A stretch of 64,000 nucleotides of DNA from JABDFW01 sp035550215 (lineage in GTDB: Bacteria > Bacteroidota > Bacteroidia > Chitinophagales > Chitinophagaceae): the NCBI GenBank assembly GCA_035550215.1, contig DASZPM010000033.1, positions 62,001 to 126,000 of the forward strand, read 5' to 3'. The position numbers and the translations under genes were made by a program. The notes under the pieces were generated by a model. It was given only the letters and a program-made list of their open reading frames with translations. It was not told where the DNA came from and made no database searches. This document shows, piece by piece, positions 1 through 9,943 of the stretch. How positions within the stretch are numbered: the stretch's first letter is position 1; every line of letters begins with the position of its first letter.

Positions 1-44
1 GTTAACCCGGCAATTAATACAAAAAGGACATACAATTTTTTCAT
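1..44 (-). CDS. Start of a secreted protein, truncated by the window edge
   Basis: Only the first 14 or so codons are visible, reading MKKLYVLFVLIAGL on the minus strand. This looks like the n- and h-regions of a signal peptide. A GGAG lies a few bases upstream of the ATG, and a perfect Bacteroidota -7 box (TATTTTTG) lies 20 bases upstream. The function cannot be told because the rest lies outside the window. Confidence 0.6.
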   Translation of the reverse strand, partial: MKKLYVLFVLIAGL

Positions 45-63
45 TCTCCATTTTTTAAGTTGG

Positions 64-71
64 CAAAAATA
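64..71 (-). promoter_or_regulatory. Promoter -7 box for the truncated secreted-protein gene
   Basis: On the minus strand this reads TATTTTTG, a perfect TAnnTTTG match, 20 bases before the ATG at 44. No good -33 element was seen at the usual distance. Confidence 0.5.
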
Positions 72-269
72 GTTTAATATGTTATTTACATGAGACTTTG
101 CATAACCAAAAATGTTTAATATGGTTTACGCGATACCCGGCAAATAAACGCCCGCCTGCCTGCAATGCAATCGTTTTGGCGGATGTTTTATGTTTTTATT
201 AACTGAACAACAGCCATTTACATTTTTTCAGTGCATAATTTGCCGCAAAATCGTAACTTCGCAAACTTT

Positions 270-1100
270 ATGAAAAGTTTTCTCTACATCTTTTTTGCGG
301 CTTTTGTCTTTGCTTCCTGCGCTTCCGAGTTTGGAAAGGTATTGAAAAGTAAGGATAATGAATATAAGCTGAAAATGGCAGAGCAATATTACACTCAAAA
401 AAAGTATGATAAGGCCCAGCAGATTTATGATGACATATTTCCTTATTTTAAAGGCGACCCCCGCTTTGAGGATATGTATTTTAAATACGCTTATTGCGCT
501 TTTTACTCAAAAGATTACTTGAACTCGGAAAACCTGTTTAAAACTTTTACGGAGAGTTTCCCCAACAGTTCAAAGGAAGATGAAGCGGAGTACATGCGGG
601 CATACTGCTTTTATATGCAATCCCCCAAGGTAGACCTTGACCAAACCAATACGCAAAAATGTATCTCTTTATTCCAGGCATATATAAGTACCCACCCGGA
701 AAGTACACGTATAAAAGATGCAACCAATATTATGGATTTGTGCAGGAAAAAGCTGGAGTTGAAAGAATTTAAGGCAGCACAGTTGTATTATGATATTGGT
801 TATCCTGATTTTAAAGCCGCCGCGGTGGCCTTTTCCACGCTGATGGAAGATTTTCCTGATTCAGAAAAAGGCGACGAATATAAATTAGACGTTATAAAGT
901 CTTATTACAAATACGCGCAGCAAAGCCTTTATGCAAAGCAGGAAGAACGTTACCAAAAAGTAGTAACTGAATGCGAGGAATTTAACGACCGTTTTCCTGA
1001 AAGTACGCTAAAAGCACAGGTGAATGAATTTAAAACACTATCTCAAAACAACATAAAAAAAATAAAAGATGAGCAAGCTAAGGCGACAACACAGCGCTAA
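270..1100 (+). CDS. bamD: Outer membrane assembly lipoprotein BamD
   Basis: Probable BamD, the essential TPR lipoprotein of the BAM complex that inserts beta-barrel proteins into the outer membrane. I place the start at the ATG at 270 rather than 231 because it gives a clean lipoprotein signal (MKSFLYIFFAAFVFASC) with Cys17 as the lipidated residue. The remainder is helical with TPR-like repeats such as KMAEQYYTQKKYDKAQQIYDD and a second near FPNSSKEDEAEYMRAY. The mature length of about 260 residues fits the family. The 3' end overlaps the omega-like gene by 32 bases, and this pairing is common in Bacteroidota. Confidence 0.9.
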   Translation: MKSFLYIFFAAFVFASCASEFGKVLKSKDNEYKLKMAEQYYTQKKYDKAQQIYDDIFPYFKGDPRFEDMYFKYAYCAFYSKDYLNSENLFKTFTESFPNSSKEDEAEYMRAYCFYMQSPKVDLDQTNTQKCISLFQAYISTHPESTRIKDATNIMDLCRKKLELKEFKAAQLYYDIGYPDFKAAAVAFSTLMEDFPDSEKGDEYKLDVIKSYYKYAQQSLYAKQEERYQKVVTECEEFNDRFPESTLKAQVNEFKTLSQNNIKKIKDEQAKATTQR

Positions 1101-1413
1101 TACGGCCAGCGTGGTGGAAACCAAAAGCCTGGTTGATATTAAAGCAAAAACAGGTAACCTGTACCATTCAATTGCTATTATTGGCAAAAGGGCAAACCAG
1201 ATAAATATTGCCCTTAAGGAAGAATTACATAATAAGCTGGAAGAGTTTGCTACACACACTGACAGCCTTGAAGAAATACATGAGAACAAGGAGCAGATTG
1301 AAATTTCAAAGGCTTACGAAAAAATGCCTAACCCTGCAATTCTCGCTACGCAGGAATTTATGGAAGGTAAAATTTATCACCGCACTAATACGGATAACGA
1401 TCTTTTCAGGTAA
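1069..1413 (+). CDS. rpoZ: RNA polymerase omega-like (Rpb6 family) subunit
   Basis: A 114-residue protein of the Bacteroidota omega/Rpb6 type, which helps assemble and stabilise RNA polymerase around the beta' subunit. The core reads NLYHSIAIIGKRANQINIAL, matching the Rpb6/omega pattern of a conserved R-A-x-Q-I/L segment. A charged helix follows (residues about 50–80), and the C-terminus (FMEGKIYHRTN) is typical of this branch. It begins inside the bamD 3' end in another frame, so translation may be coupled. A hairpin terminator lies 30 bases downstream, ending the bamD–rpoZ unit. Confidence 0.85.
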   Translation: MSKLRRQHSANTASVVETKSLVDIKAKTGNLYHSIAIIGKRANQINIALKEELHNKLEEFATHTDSLEEIHENKEQIEISKAYEKMPNPAILATQEFMEGKIYHRTNTDNDLFR

Positions 1414-1442
1414 ATGGAATGTTATTTATAGCCAATTTAAGA

Positions 1443-1471
1443 ACGGCGGTGTTTCGCACCGTCGTTTTTTT
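1443..1471 (+). terminator. Intrinsic terminator after the omega gene
   Basis: The arms ACGGCGGTG and CACCGTCGT pair with one G-T wobble around a TTTCG loop and are followed by a run of seven T. It separates bamD–rpoZ from coaBC. Confidence 0.8.
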
Positions 1472-1563
1472 ATTACTTTAGTTGCCGGTTAGTTTATAGC
1501 TGCCGGACCAAAATAAAGGAAATATCAGCCATGGCCTATAAGCTATAAACCTTCTTACTCTAT

Positions 1564-2760
1564 ATGCTAAAAGGTAAAAAAATATTGCTCGGTATAACCG
1601 GCAGCATCGCCGCTTATAAAGCAATTTTACTGGTGCGCCTGCTTGTAAAACAAGGTGCTGAGGTAAAGGTTATATTAACGCCTGCAGCCAAAAGTTTTGT
1701 TTCACCCCTGGTATTGTCTACACTGTCCGGCAATAAGGTGCTGGCAGATTTGTTTGATGAAGATACCTGGGCAAACCATGTAATGCTTGGCCGCTGGGCC
1801 GATGTAATGGTTATAGCGCCTTTAAGCTGTAATACACTGGCAAAAATGGCATCAGGGCAGTGCGATAATCTTTTGCTGGCAACTTACCTATCGGCCACAT
1901 GCCCGGTAGTAGTTTCGCCAGCAATGGATGAAGACATGTGGCTGCACCCTTCCACCAAAAAAAATATTGCACTCCTGCAGGAATATGGCAACAAAATTAT
2001 CCCGGTTGAAAAAGGGGAACTTGCCAGCGGTTTAATTGGCGAAGGCAGGATGGCTGAACCGGAGACGATAGTGAGATTTTTAGAAGAGCATATCTTTCGC
2101 TCAAATGAGTTAGCCGGAAAAAAAGTGCTGGTTACAGCAGGGCCCACATACGAGCCGATAGACCCGGTACGTTTTATAGGTAACCGTTCCACTGGCAAAA
2201 TGGGCTTTGCAATTGCGGAGGCATTATACGCCCGCGGCGCCGATGTACATATTGTTGCAGGGCCGGTGCGTGTGCAAACAGCCTATAGCGGCATAAAAGT
2301 TACGCATGTGGAAACTGCCCAGCAAATGTATGAAGCCTGCATGGCGGCCTTTGCCGATACGGATATTGCAGTTCTGTCAGCAGCAGTAGCCGATTACCGG
2401 GCAGCTACAGTAGCAGACGAAAAGATTAAAAAGAATTCAGATGAAATGCAGGTGCCACTGGTAAAAACAAAGGATATTCTGAAGAGCCTCGGCGCGATAA
2501 AGAAAGAGGGTCAGTTATTGGTAGGCTTTGCGCTGGAGACAAATAATGAGCGGGAAAATGCTGTGAAAAAACTGGAAAGCAAAAATGCGGATATGATAAT
2601 CCTTAACTCTCTTCGTGATGCTAATGCCGGGTTTGGTTACGACACAAATAAAATAACTGTTTTTTCCAAAAACGGTGAAGTAACGGAGACCGGGCTGGCA
2701 AGTAAACAGGAAATTGCGGGCGAAATTGTAAAAATAATCACCAGGTCATTACATGCTTAA
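1564..2760 (+). CDS. coaBC: Bifunctional phosphopantothenoylcysteine decarboxylase / phosphopantothenate–cysteine ligase
   Basis: CoaBC carries out two consecutive steps of coenzyme A synthesis: joining cysteine to 4'-phosphopantothenate, then decarboxylating the product. The N-terminal flavoprotein half (about 1–180) shows GSIAAYKA, the active-site His in WANHVMLGRWAD, and PAMDEDMW, a variant of the PAMN motif. The C-terminal CoaB half (about 185–398) shows VTAGPTYEPIDPVRFIGN, STGKMG, and the KIKK segment. The length (398 residues) is normal. Its stop overlaps the start of the DUF4835 gene by 8 bases, suggesting coupled translation. Confidence 0.96.
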   Translation: MLKGKKILLGITGSIAAYKAILLVRLLVKQGAEVKVILTPAAKSFVSPLVLSTLSGNKVLADLFDEDTWANHVMLGRWADVMVIAPLSCNTLAKMASGQCDNLLLATYLSATCPVVVSPAMDEDMWLHPSTKKNIALLQEYGNKIIPVEKGELASGLIGEGRMAEPETIVRFLEEHIFRSNELAGKKVLVTAGPTYEPIDPVRFIGNRSTGKMGFAIAEALYARGADVHIVAGPVRVQTAYSGIKVTHVETAQQMYEACMAAFADTDIAVLSAAVADYRAATVADEKIKKNSDEMQVPLVKTKDILKSLGAIKKEGQLLVGFALETNNERENAVKKLESKNADMIILNSLRDANAGFGYDTNKITVFSKNGEVTETGLASKQEIAGEIVKIITRSLHA

Positions 2761-3673
2761 ACGTGGTTTTTTTTGTTGTGTACTAGTAGCAGCGGCTTAT
2801 ATGCTGCACGCGCAGGAATTGCAGGCGAAGGTTACCGTGCTTGCACAGCGTGTTAACAGCACCGTTGATAAAAAGATATTTACTACGCTGCAAACCCAGC
2901 TTACTAACCTGCTGAATAACCGTAAATGGACAAGCGATGTTTACCAGGCTAATGAGAAAATACAGTGCAACTTCCTGGTAAATATAGAAAGCGTGGTATC
3001 TGATAATGTGTATAAAGCAACGCTTACAGTGCAGGCAGCAAGGCCGATATTTAATTCAGCATATCAGTCAGCGCTTGTTAATTACCAGGACCCTGATTTT
3101 ACTTTTAAATATGTAGAGTACCAGCCAGTTGAATTTAACGACAACCAGGTACAGGGCACAGATGCGTTAACGGCAAACCTTACCGCTACTTTTGCCTATT
3201 ATGCATATATGATTCTTGGATTTGATTACGATTCTTATTCAATAAAAGGCGGCGTACCTTATTTTACCAAAGCACAAAACATTGTGAATAATGCACCCGA
3301 AGCACGCGAAATAAATGGCTGGCGGTCTTTTGACGGTATTCGCAACCGGTACTGGCTTACTGAGAATATCATGAATAACCGTTACAACGTTATACACGAC
3401 GTGTTTTATGGTTATTACCGCTCCTGCCTTGACAGTATGTACAGCAACGAGAACGATGCGCGTGCCAGCGCAATGCAGGCGCTTACCAAGTTACAGGCGC
3501 TTAACCAGGAAAACCCCAGCACTATGATTGTGCAATTTTTTGTGCAAAACAGGGCGCAGGAGTTTATAGGTATATTTAAAAATGCCGACCCGATGCAAAA
3601 AGCAAGGGCGGCGGAAATACTGTCACAGGTTGATGTGGCTAACAGCAATAATTATAAAACCCAGTTGCGATGA
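2753..3673 (+). CDS. DUF4835 family secreted protein
   Basis: A 306-residue protein with a signal peptide (cleavage after MLHAQ, residue 21). It matches the Bacteroidota family DUF4835 in length and in its position after coaBC. Recognisable segments are FPYF-like aromatic runs such as YYAYMILGFDYDSYS and the repeated ENIMNNRYNVIHD helix. Some annotations connect the family to type IX secretion under the name PorD, but I cannot confirm that from the sequence. It overlaps coaBC by 8 bases and the DUF4296 gene by 4, so the three are probably one transcript. Confidence 0.75.
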   Translation: MLKRGFFCCVLVAAAYMLHAQELQAKVTVLAQRVNSTVDKKIFTTLQTQLTNLLNNRKWTSDVYQANEKIQCNFLVNIESVVSDNVYKATLTVQAARPIFNSAYQSALVNYQDPDFTFKYVEYQPVEFNDNQVQGTDALTANLTATFAYYAYMILGFDYDSYSIKGGVPYFTKAQNIVNNAPEAREINGWRSFDGIRNRYWLTENIMNNRYNVIHDVFYGYYRSCLDSMYSNENDARASAMQALTKLQALNQENPSTMIVQFFVQNRAQEFIGIFKNADPMQKARAAEILSQVDVANSNNYKTQLR

Positions 3674-4023
3674 GGCGGTGGATTGCATGCGTAATTGTTA
3701 CTTCGTTTTTAATATCCTGCTCATCAGGCGATGATATACCCCGGGATGTTATTCCTATAAATGACATGAAAGTTATTATGTATGATGTAATGTGCGCCCA
3801 GGAACTGGCTGCCGTAACCAACCCGAAAGATACTGTTGCCGCAAGGGACAGAACTTTTGAGCTATACCAGCAGGTGTTTGCCATTCACAAAATAACTAAA
3901 GATGATTTTTTTAAGAGCTTTCACTATTATGAGGCCAACCCCGATAAAATAAGCATCCTCTACGACTCTATTTCAGCCTATGCAGACCGTAAAAAAAGAG
4001 AGATGTATATGAGGATTCGTTAA
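3670..4023 (+). CDS. DUF4296 family lipoprotein
   Basis: A 117-residue small lipoprotein with signal MRRWIACVIVTSFLISC, so Cys17 should be lipidated. After it come DVIPINDMKVIMYDVMCAQE and a helical tail with the YYEANPDK motif, which fit the Bacteroidota DUF4296 family. Its biochemical role is unknown. The ATG overlaps the DUF4835 stop (ATGA), so the two are translationally coupled. The next gene is convergent and starts 10 bases away, with no clear terminator between. Confidence 0.75.
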   Translation: MRRWIACVIVTSFLISCSSGDDIPRDVIPINDMKVIMYDVMCAQELAAVTNPKDTVAARDRTFELYQQVFAIHKITKDDFFKSFHYYEANPDKISILYDSISAYADRKKREMYMRIR

Positions 4024-4033
4024 AACCTTATTG

Positions 4034-6004
4034 CTATAGCATTTTTATTTTAATAACAGTAAAAGAGTATGGTTTTAAAGAGAGATGTATTGCACTGCCA
4101 TCCATATTAATGCTTTCCTCCCCTGGGCTAATATTCAGCTTATTTGTAAATGAATTAACGTCAGTAAGCACATCATTTTGTAAAATAGTTTGGGTGGCTG
4201 TTAAAGGCAAATTTTTTATCCCTTCAACATGCACATCATTCTTTTTTATGCTGCCGGAAGTATTAACCACTTTAATAATCAGCAGGTGCTGGTTTTTATC
4301 AATACAGGCTGTAGCATACAGGCTGTCCTCTCCTTCTATGGGTTTATTATCCAGCGTAATAGGCACAACATTGGTGCCCTTGTTATTTGAATACATTTTT
4401 TGTACATAATAATCGGGGCTGCCATACGACTCAAGACTGTTAAACCAAATCAGGTCGGGCGCCCATTGCCATGCATCTGCATTGGCAAACAACGGCGCGT
4501 ACGACGCCATGTTCACAACATCAGCATTGCGTTCCAGGCCGGTCATAAAAGCGGCTTCTGCAAGCGCGCTTTGCCAGTTGTTCTTTAATATACCACTATC
4601 GGTAAGCCTTGTATGCGCAGCATATTCACCGGCAAAAATCTTTGGTCCGTTCCTGTCATAATTATCGTAACGGTCGGCATGTTTTAAAAACCATTTAGGC
4701 GGGGCATAATAATGTTCATCCAAAAAATCGGCATGCATCTTACGCAGGGTGTCGTTCAGGTAATCAAACATCTCGCCGCCGGAAAATGGCCCTACGCTGT
4801 TAATCAGTTTAATACCAGGGTATTTTGCTTTTATCGCCGCTGTAAAAATTTTGTACCGCTCCACGTACTGCGGCCCCCATTGTTCATTACCCACGCCCAT
4901 CATCTTTAAATTAAATGGCGCAGGATGCCCCATAGCGGCCCTTAACCCACCCCATTTGGTGGTGGTGGCACCGTTGGCAAATTCAATAAGGTCAAGGGCG
5001 TCTTGTATATAGGGGTCAAGCTGATCCGTAGGTACCACTTCGGCGGTATTAAACTGGCATGCCATACCACAGTTCAATATTGGCAGCGGCGAAGCGCCTA
5101 TGTCTTCCGCTAACTAGAAATATTCATAAAAACCCAGCCCGAATGACTGGAAGTAATCAGGCGTGCTTTTGTAAGAAAATTCTGTATTCCACCGGTTGAT
5201 AATAAGTTTCCTGTCCTCAACATTACCCACCGTTTTCTTCCATTGGTAACGGTTTGCCAAATCTCTTCCTTCAACTATGCATCCTCCCGGAAAGCGCATA
5301 AATCCCGGCTTAAGGTCGGCAAGCATCTGCACGAGGTCCGCCCGCAGGCCGCCCGGCCGGTGCTTCCATGTTGCTGAAGGAAATAATGATACCATATCAA
5401 TATCTATCGTTCCATTCCCGTCAAACCATACCACCAGCGATGCATGTGTTTCGGTTGCAGCAGCCGTAAAATGCACGGAGTACTTTTGCCAGGTTGTACC
5501 GGCGGGGGCTACTTTCGCCTCTCCAATTTTTTCGCCTTTCCCATTTACAAGCTCAGCCCTTAGTACTATCGCTGCATTGTTGTGCAGGCTCGCCCAAACG
5601 GAAAAATCATAGCCGCTGTCTTTTAATACGCCCATGCCCCGGAAGCCTTCATTTATTATACCGTAACTGCCGCCGGCGCTATTTACATTAACCCGTAAAT
5701 AACGGGGGTTATCGGGCTTTTCCGCTCCCCGGTTTTCTATCAAAAGGCTGCCGGTTGCCTTACCTTCTTTTTTTTCATCCCATCCCATCAATAGTTGGTT
5801 AAATTCAAAAGAACGGTTCTTTACCATTTCGGCATACAGGCCGCCATCTGCTGCCATATTAATATCCTCAATAAAAATACCCCACATGGTGGGTTTAATA
5901 GCCGCCCCGGGTTTGCCGGCTTGTACATCTAATACCTGTTGCGCCTTCCCGTGAAGGCAGGTAAAACACAGTGCGGCAAAACATAGCAGGCGGGTTATTT
6001 TCAT
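4034..6004 (-). pseudogene. GH51 alpha-L-arabinofuranosidase interrupted by an in-frame amber codon
   Basis: The gene would encode a 656-residue secreted GH51 enzyme that removes arabinofuranosyl side chains from arabinan or arabinoxylan. It has a signal peptide (MKITRLLCF…GKAQ), a CBM4/9-like N-terminal region (about 100–215), and the GH51 barrel and C-terminal beta domain. The acid/base Glu lies in VGNEQWG (about residue 374) and the nucleophile in FAGEYAAH (about 460). Codon 297 (minus strand, 5116–5114) is TAG where family members read FYEYFQLAED; CAG to TAG is one transition. The frame continues unbroken on both sides. As read, the product stops before both catalytic residues. TAG also ends many intact neighbours (msrB, the CapK-like gene), so recoding is unlikely. 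It may be a recent nonsense mutation or an assembly error. Confidence 0.85.
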
Positions 6005-6202
6005 GGCAATTGTTATATCTGCTGCTAATGTAAAATTTATTATTGTCAGTTTAACAATTATTTTAACAGCCACCCTGCCTCGCACCAAAAGATTTATGCT
6101 TTAGCTTTCTAAAAACCGTTCCCGGTGATAAATACAACAAATGCTGTAACTTTTTAAACAGATTTAAGTAATAGATACAGCAATAGGTAAAAAACCGTAA
6201 CC

Positions 6203-7204
6203 ATGCACAAAAAATTTACAGCGCCGCTAATATTGGCGTTATGCTTAGTTATAAAAAGTAATGCAGATGGCCAGTACCCGCCACCCGGCAAAATGGTTGA
6301 TGCAGGCGGCCACAGGATACATATTTACAAAACGGGCAAAGGCGGCCCGGCAGTGATTATGGAAAGTGGCAGTGGCGACTTTTCCTTTATTTGGGCGCTT
6401 GTACAGCCGGAAGTAGCAAAATTTACTACTGCAGTAAGTTACGACAGGGCAGGATACGCCTGGAGTGAACCCGGCCCTATACCACGCACCAGCCGCCAAA
6501 TAACCATGGAATTACATACAGCCCTGCACAACGCAGGTATACCCGGCCCATATATATTGGTCGGCCAATCGTATGGAGGGTTTTTAGTAAGGGCATTCGC
6601 CCGGTTTTACCCAAAAGAAGTGGCAGGTATGGTATTGGTAGAGGCATTGAATGAAAATGCGAGGATAATTATAGGGGATAAACCGATGCGCATACGCGAA
6701 TGGGCAAAGGGCCTGCAGGCGCCTGCCCCCATAACAGGCGGCAATAATGATACGACGATTACACGGCTTGAAGGACAAAAGGCAACGTTGGATACAACCA
6801 TTGAATTTCCACTAAACAAACTGCCCGATGGCGTGCAGCAAATGCAGGAATGGGCACAAAGTCAGCCTGTTTACCGTGAAACCGGTAGTAATGAGATGAC
6901 ATGGTCGCCGGAGGATGTACAGGATATGTACCTGCACAAAGGCCAGGCCGCTTATATGCTGGGGGATATACCTTTAATAGTGTTAACCCGAGGCAGCGGT
7001 GGTTACGATGGCATGGCTGATTCGGCAGAACTCGAAAATGAGCGGCTGCAGCAGCAGGAAGAACTGGCGCATCTTTCCACCAACAGCAAGCATATTATTG
7101 ATAAAAACAGCGGGCACAATATTCATTTGGAAGACCCTGCATTGGTGATTAATGCGATAAAAGAGGTGTATGATGCGGTAAGGCTGCACAGTAAATTGAA
7201 ATAA
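6203..7204 (+). CDS. Secreted alpha/beta hydrolase
   Basis: A 333-residue alpha/beta-hydrolase-fold enzyme with an N-terminal signal peptide (ending near NADGQ). The nucleophile elbow is GQSYGG with Ser123, preceded by the helix of ILVGQS. The C-terminal catalytic His is in NSGHNIHLEDP, and a likely acid lies in the strand before it. An oxyanion segment occurs at VIMESGSGDF. The substrate cannot be inferred. It stands alone, divergent from the broken arabinofuranosidase and convergent with the acylase gene. Confidence 0.85.
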   Translation: MHKKFTAPLILALCLVIKSNADGQYPPPGKMVDAGGHRIHIYKTGKGGPAVIMESGSGDFSFIWALVQPEVAKFTTAVSYDRAGYAWSEPGPIPRTSRQITMELHTALHNAGIPGPYILVGQSYGGFLVRAFARFYPKEVAGMVLVEALNENARIIIGDKPMRIREWAKGLQAPAPITGGNNDTTITRLEGQKATLDTTIEFPLNKLPDGVQQMQEWAQSQPVYRETGSNEMTWSPEDVQDMYLHKGQAAYMLGDIPLIVLTRGSGGYDGMADSAELENERLQQQEELAHLSTNSKHIIDKNSGHNIHLEDPALVINAIKEVYDAVRLHSKLK

Positions 7205-7237
7205 AACAACAAAATACTAATCCCCAAAATCTATCCC

Positions 7238-9427
7238 TCATTCCCCCGGGTGGTACGTTTTCTCCGCGTGTTTCAACACATCCTCTTTATAAAACAGTAC
7301 ATCCTTAAACTCGCCTTTGGTGTACATCATGGCCTGGTCGGTAAAATGTTTGCTGTTTACATTACCGCTTTCGCCCCCCGCCAATAATGATTTTGCTTTT
7401 ATATGTTTACCAAACTCAACCGCGCATATAAAGCTGTTACCGTTTACGCCGTACCGTTTCATGGTACCGGGAAAATAACGTGCGGAGTAAGAAGGTATTT
7501 GCCCCCATAGAGAGGAAGCAAAACCCACAGGCAGGCTTGGTTTGGTATCATCATATTTTAACGCTATATCATCGTTAAGCCGCTGAAAACGGTTTACCTG
7601 GCCCCACGGCACCTGCCAGTTGCCCCATTTGGCCGTTAACTCACGCACCGTTTGTAAAAATGGCTCTAATAAATCCTGTGCGGAGGCAGTTTGTTCAAAC
7701 TTAAGTGTTTTCGTAACCAGGTCGTCTTCTTCATCATCCAGCGGGTTATGCATAATTTTTGGAATCAATTTGGTTGCCCACTCAATAGCCAGGGTGGTGG
7801 CTACTGAATTTTCGCCGCTGTTCATATCCCAGCTTCTTAGTACCTGTATGGGCTCATACAGCGCGAATTTAAATGAATCGCTTTGCGGCAATACATCATA
7901 GGCCTTCAGCAGGGCTGGTACCATGCCATCAAAAAAAGCAAGATGTGTATTATAACCTGCGGCTATCACTTTATCAATAGTATAACCCTTTTCACTGCTT
8001 AACACTTTTACAGCGTTAATACCGCGGAAGTTTTCGCCGTCAGGCGCCATATAACCGGGATAATCTTGCTTTTTAGGGCTTTCGCTTCCTGCAACGGTAA
8101 ATGGCGTTGAGTTACAGTTTTGCAGCCAGCCATTTTTCGGGTTAACAACATGTATAATATCATCAACAGGATAAATGCCTTTCCATTCAGTAGCTGCAAT
8201 GGTTCCGTCAACAGGTTTGGCCCAATCATATTTCGGGTCGCGTACAGGCACAAAATCTCCGTGCCAGTACGCTATATTTCCTTCTGCATCTGCATATACC
8301 GTGTTATTGCTGGTGTTACCGCGCAGGCTAAGCACTTTTTTAAATTCCGCGAAGCTGGTAGCCTTTGTGCGCAGCCAGCTTTGCATTAAACCGTTAATGC
8401 TTCGGTTGTATGATTTTACACTCAACCATACCCCTTTACGTTTGCCCATAACAGGGCCGTGCTGTGTGAATAACGCATGAATGGTTTTTGTTTGTATAGT
8501 ATTGTTTTCTTTATAGCCCAGCACATAGCTCTTTACAGTAACCGGTTTTTCCTGGTGCTCGTATTCATACACCCATTTACCATTTTGCTGCGATATTTTT
8601 TCAATATATGCATCACTCACATCCACGTAGCTGCTTGTATGCATCCACCCGCAATGCTCATTAAAACCCTGGTAAACGAAAAACTGCCCCCATGTAACTG
8701 CCCCGTAAGCGTTTAATCCTTCATCGCTCACCATGTGCACCTCCGGCCTGAAGTAAAGGGTTACATGCGGGTTTATGTACAAAATGGCATTACCATCTGC
8801 AGTAATAGAAGGGGAAAAGGCAAAGCCGTTACTGCCGGTCAAATGCTCGTCAGTATAATCTTTTTGCTTAACCGCTACCGGCGCATTGCCGCCGCCGTAC
8901 AGGTTTTTCAAATCCACATCGGAAAGGTCGGCGGTACTTATAGCCCCTATGCTTCCATCCGTCCAAAGCATAGGATACCACGGCTTAAAATGGTATAATA
9001 AATTTGGCTTTACTTCCGGGTGTTTATACAAGTAATAATTTATGCCGTCGGCAAAGGCATCGCATAATTTTTTTAGCCACAAAGGGGCGTTGTTGTAATC
9101 ATTTACCGCGCCTGCACTGTCAAGCACCATTTTATTCAAAAGGTCATTATACAAATCCTTTTCACCATTTACTTCGGCCAGCCTGCCCAGCTTTTCAATA
9201 TAATTCATTTCTACACGGTTAAAATCGTCTTCACATTGCGCATATAATAACCCAAACACAGCATCCGCATCCGTTTTACCGTATATGTGCGGAATGCCCC
9301 AGTTGTCCCGTATAATGGTAACCTGTTTTGATTCCTTTTCACAACGTTGTATATCTTCTTTACTTAACTGCGCCCATAGCTGCAGGGGAAGCAGCAACAG
9401 CACGACAGCCTTTCTTGCTATATCCAT
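7238..9427 (-). CDS. Penicillin acylase family (S45) hydrolase
   Basis: A 729-residue Ntn-hydrolase of the penicillin amidase family, probably periplasmic: the N-terminus MDIARKAVVLLLLPLQLWAQ is a signal peptide. These enzymes are made as one chain that self-cleaves before a Ser, which becomes the N-terminal nucleophile of the beta subunit. Here that residue is most likely Ser199 in TGSNGFAF. The early block VTIIRDNWGIPHIYGKTDADAVFGLLYAQ is also characteristic. Family substrates include beta-lactams, acyl-homoserine lactones and cyclic amides. A second member lies at 22289–24343. Confidence 0.88.
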   Translation of the reverse strand: MDIARKAVVLLLLPLQLWAQLSKEDIQRCEKESKQVTIIRDNWGIPHIYGKTDADAVFGLLYAQCEDDFNRVEMNYIEKLGRLAEVNGEKDLYNDLLNKMVLDSAGAVNDYNNAPLWLKKLCDAFADGINYYLYKHPEVKPNLLYHFKPWYPMLWTDGSIGAISTADLSDVDLKNLYGGGNAPVAVKQKDYTDEHLTGSNGFAFSPSITADGNAILYINPHVTLYFRPEVHMVSDEGLNAYGAVTWGQFFVYQGFNEHCGWMHTSSYVDVSDAYIEKISQQNGKWVYEYEHQEKPVTVKSYVLGYKENNTIQTKTIHALFTQHGPVMGKRKGVWLSVKSYNRSINGLMQSWLRTKATSFAEFKKVLSLRGNTSNNTVYADAEGNIAYWHGDFVPVRDPKYDWAKPVDGTIAATEWKGIYPVDDIIHVVNPKNGWLQNCNSTPFTVAGSESPKKQDYPGYMAPDGENFRGINAVKVLSSEKGYTIDKVIAAGYNTHLAFFDGMVPALLKAYDVLPQSDSFKFALYEPIQVLRSWDMNSGENSVATTLAIEWATKLIPKIMHNPLDDEEDDLVTKTLKFEQTASAQDLLEPFLQTVRELTAKWGNWQVPWGQVNRFQRLNDDIALKYDDTKPSLPVGFASSLWGQIPSYSARYFPGTMKRYGVNGNSFICAVEFGKHIKAKSLLAGGESGNVNSKHFTDQAMMYTKGEFKDVLFYKEDVLKHAEKTYHPGE

Positions 9428-9553
9428 ATATAAACAACTTTAACCTTTGTGCTGAAAGGTATTTTAAAAATGACTTTTGGGGAAAAATATTCTACTGGCA
9501 GACCCTATAGCCCCGCAAACAAACGAAGGCGGTTAACCGGCCTGATTGTGGAC

Positions 9554-9943
9554 TCAATTTTTAAAAGGCAGCCCGAAATTACAAAACAGGTTTTTAAGCG
9601 TATTGGATAAATCGTAAATGCTGTACGTTTTTGCAATGCAACCAGCGGCGCCGGAAGAAAGCCCTTTTTCCCTCATGCTGTTGTTCATTCCTGTGGAATA
9701 CAAAATAACAGGCACAGCAAAAAGTGTGGGGCATTTTTTTATATCGGCAAGGCACTCAAAACCATCAAGCCGGGGCATGTTGATATCCAAAAAAATTATA
9801 TCCGGCATGGGCGAAACATTCCTGGCGGATATGGCGTTTTTCACCCACCTGCAATTTGCCGGGATGCCAGCGGTATGCAGGGCCTCGGTGAAGATATTTA
9901 TCTCGTCTTCATCATCGTCAATCAAAAGCAAATTTCTTATCAA
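9554..9943 (-). CDS. Stand-alone response regulator receiver (CheY-like)
   Basis: A 129-residue single receiver domain with no output domain. The acidic pocket is in LLLIDDDEDE, the phospho-acceptor is Asp53 in IIFLDINMP, the switch Ser82 is in ILYSTGM and the conserved Lys104 is in CIAKTYS. It probably acts through protein contacts in a phosphorelay, as many lone receivers do in this phylum. No kinase gene is adjacent; the nearest kinase in the window is at 41.1 kb. Confidence 0.9.
   Translation of the reverse strand: MIRNLLLIDDDEDEINIFTEALHTAGIPANCRWVKNAISARNVSPMPDIIFLDINMPRLDGFECLADIKKCPTLFAVPVILYSTGMNNSMREKGLSSGAAGCIAKTYSIYDLSNTLKNLFCNFGLPFKN

Noticed and set aside
5114..5116. Amber codon as a programmed recoding site
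   Set aside because: Several intact neighbours use TAG as a normal stop, and no downstream stem or pyrrolysine context was noticed.
7238..9427. Calling the acylases penicillin resistance genes
   Set aside because: The family name is historical; substrates include many N-acyl compounds, and nothing in the sequence points to beta-lactams.
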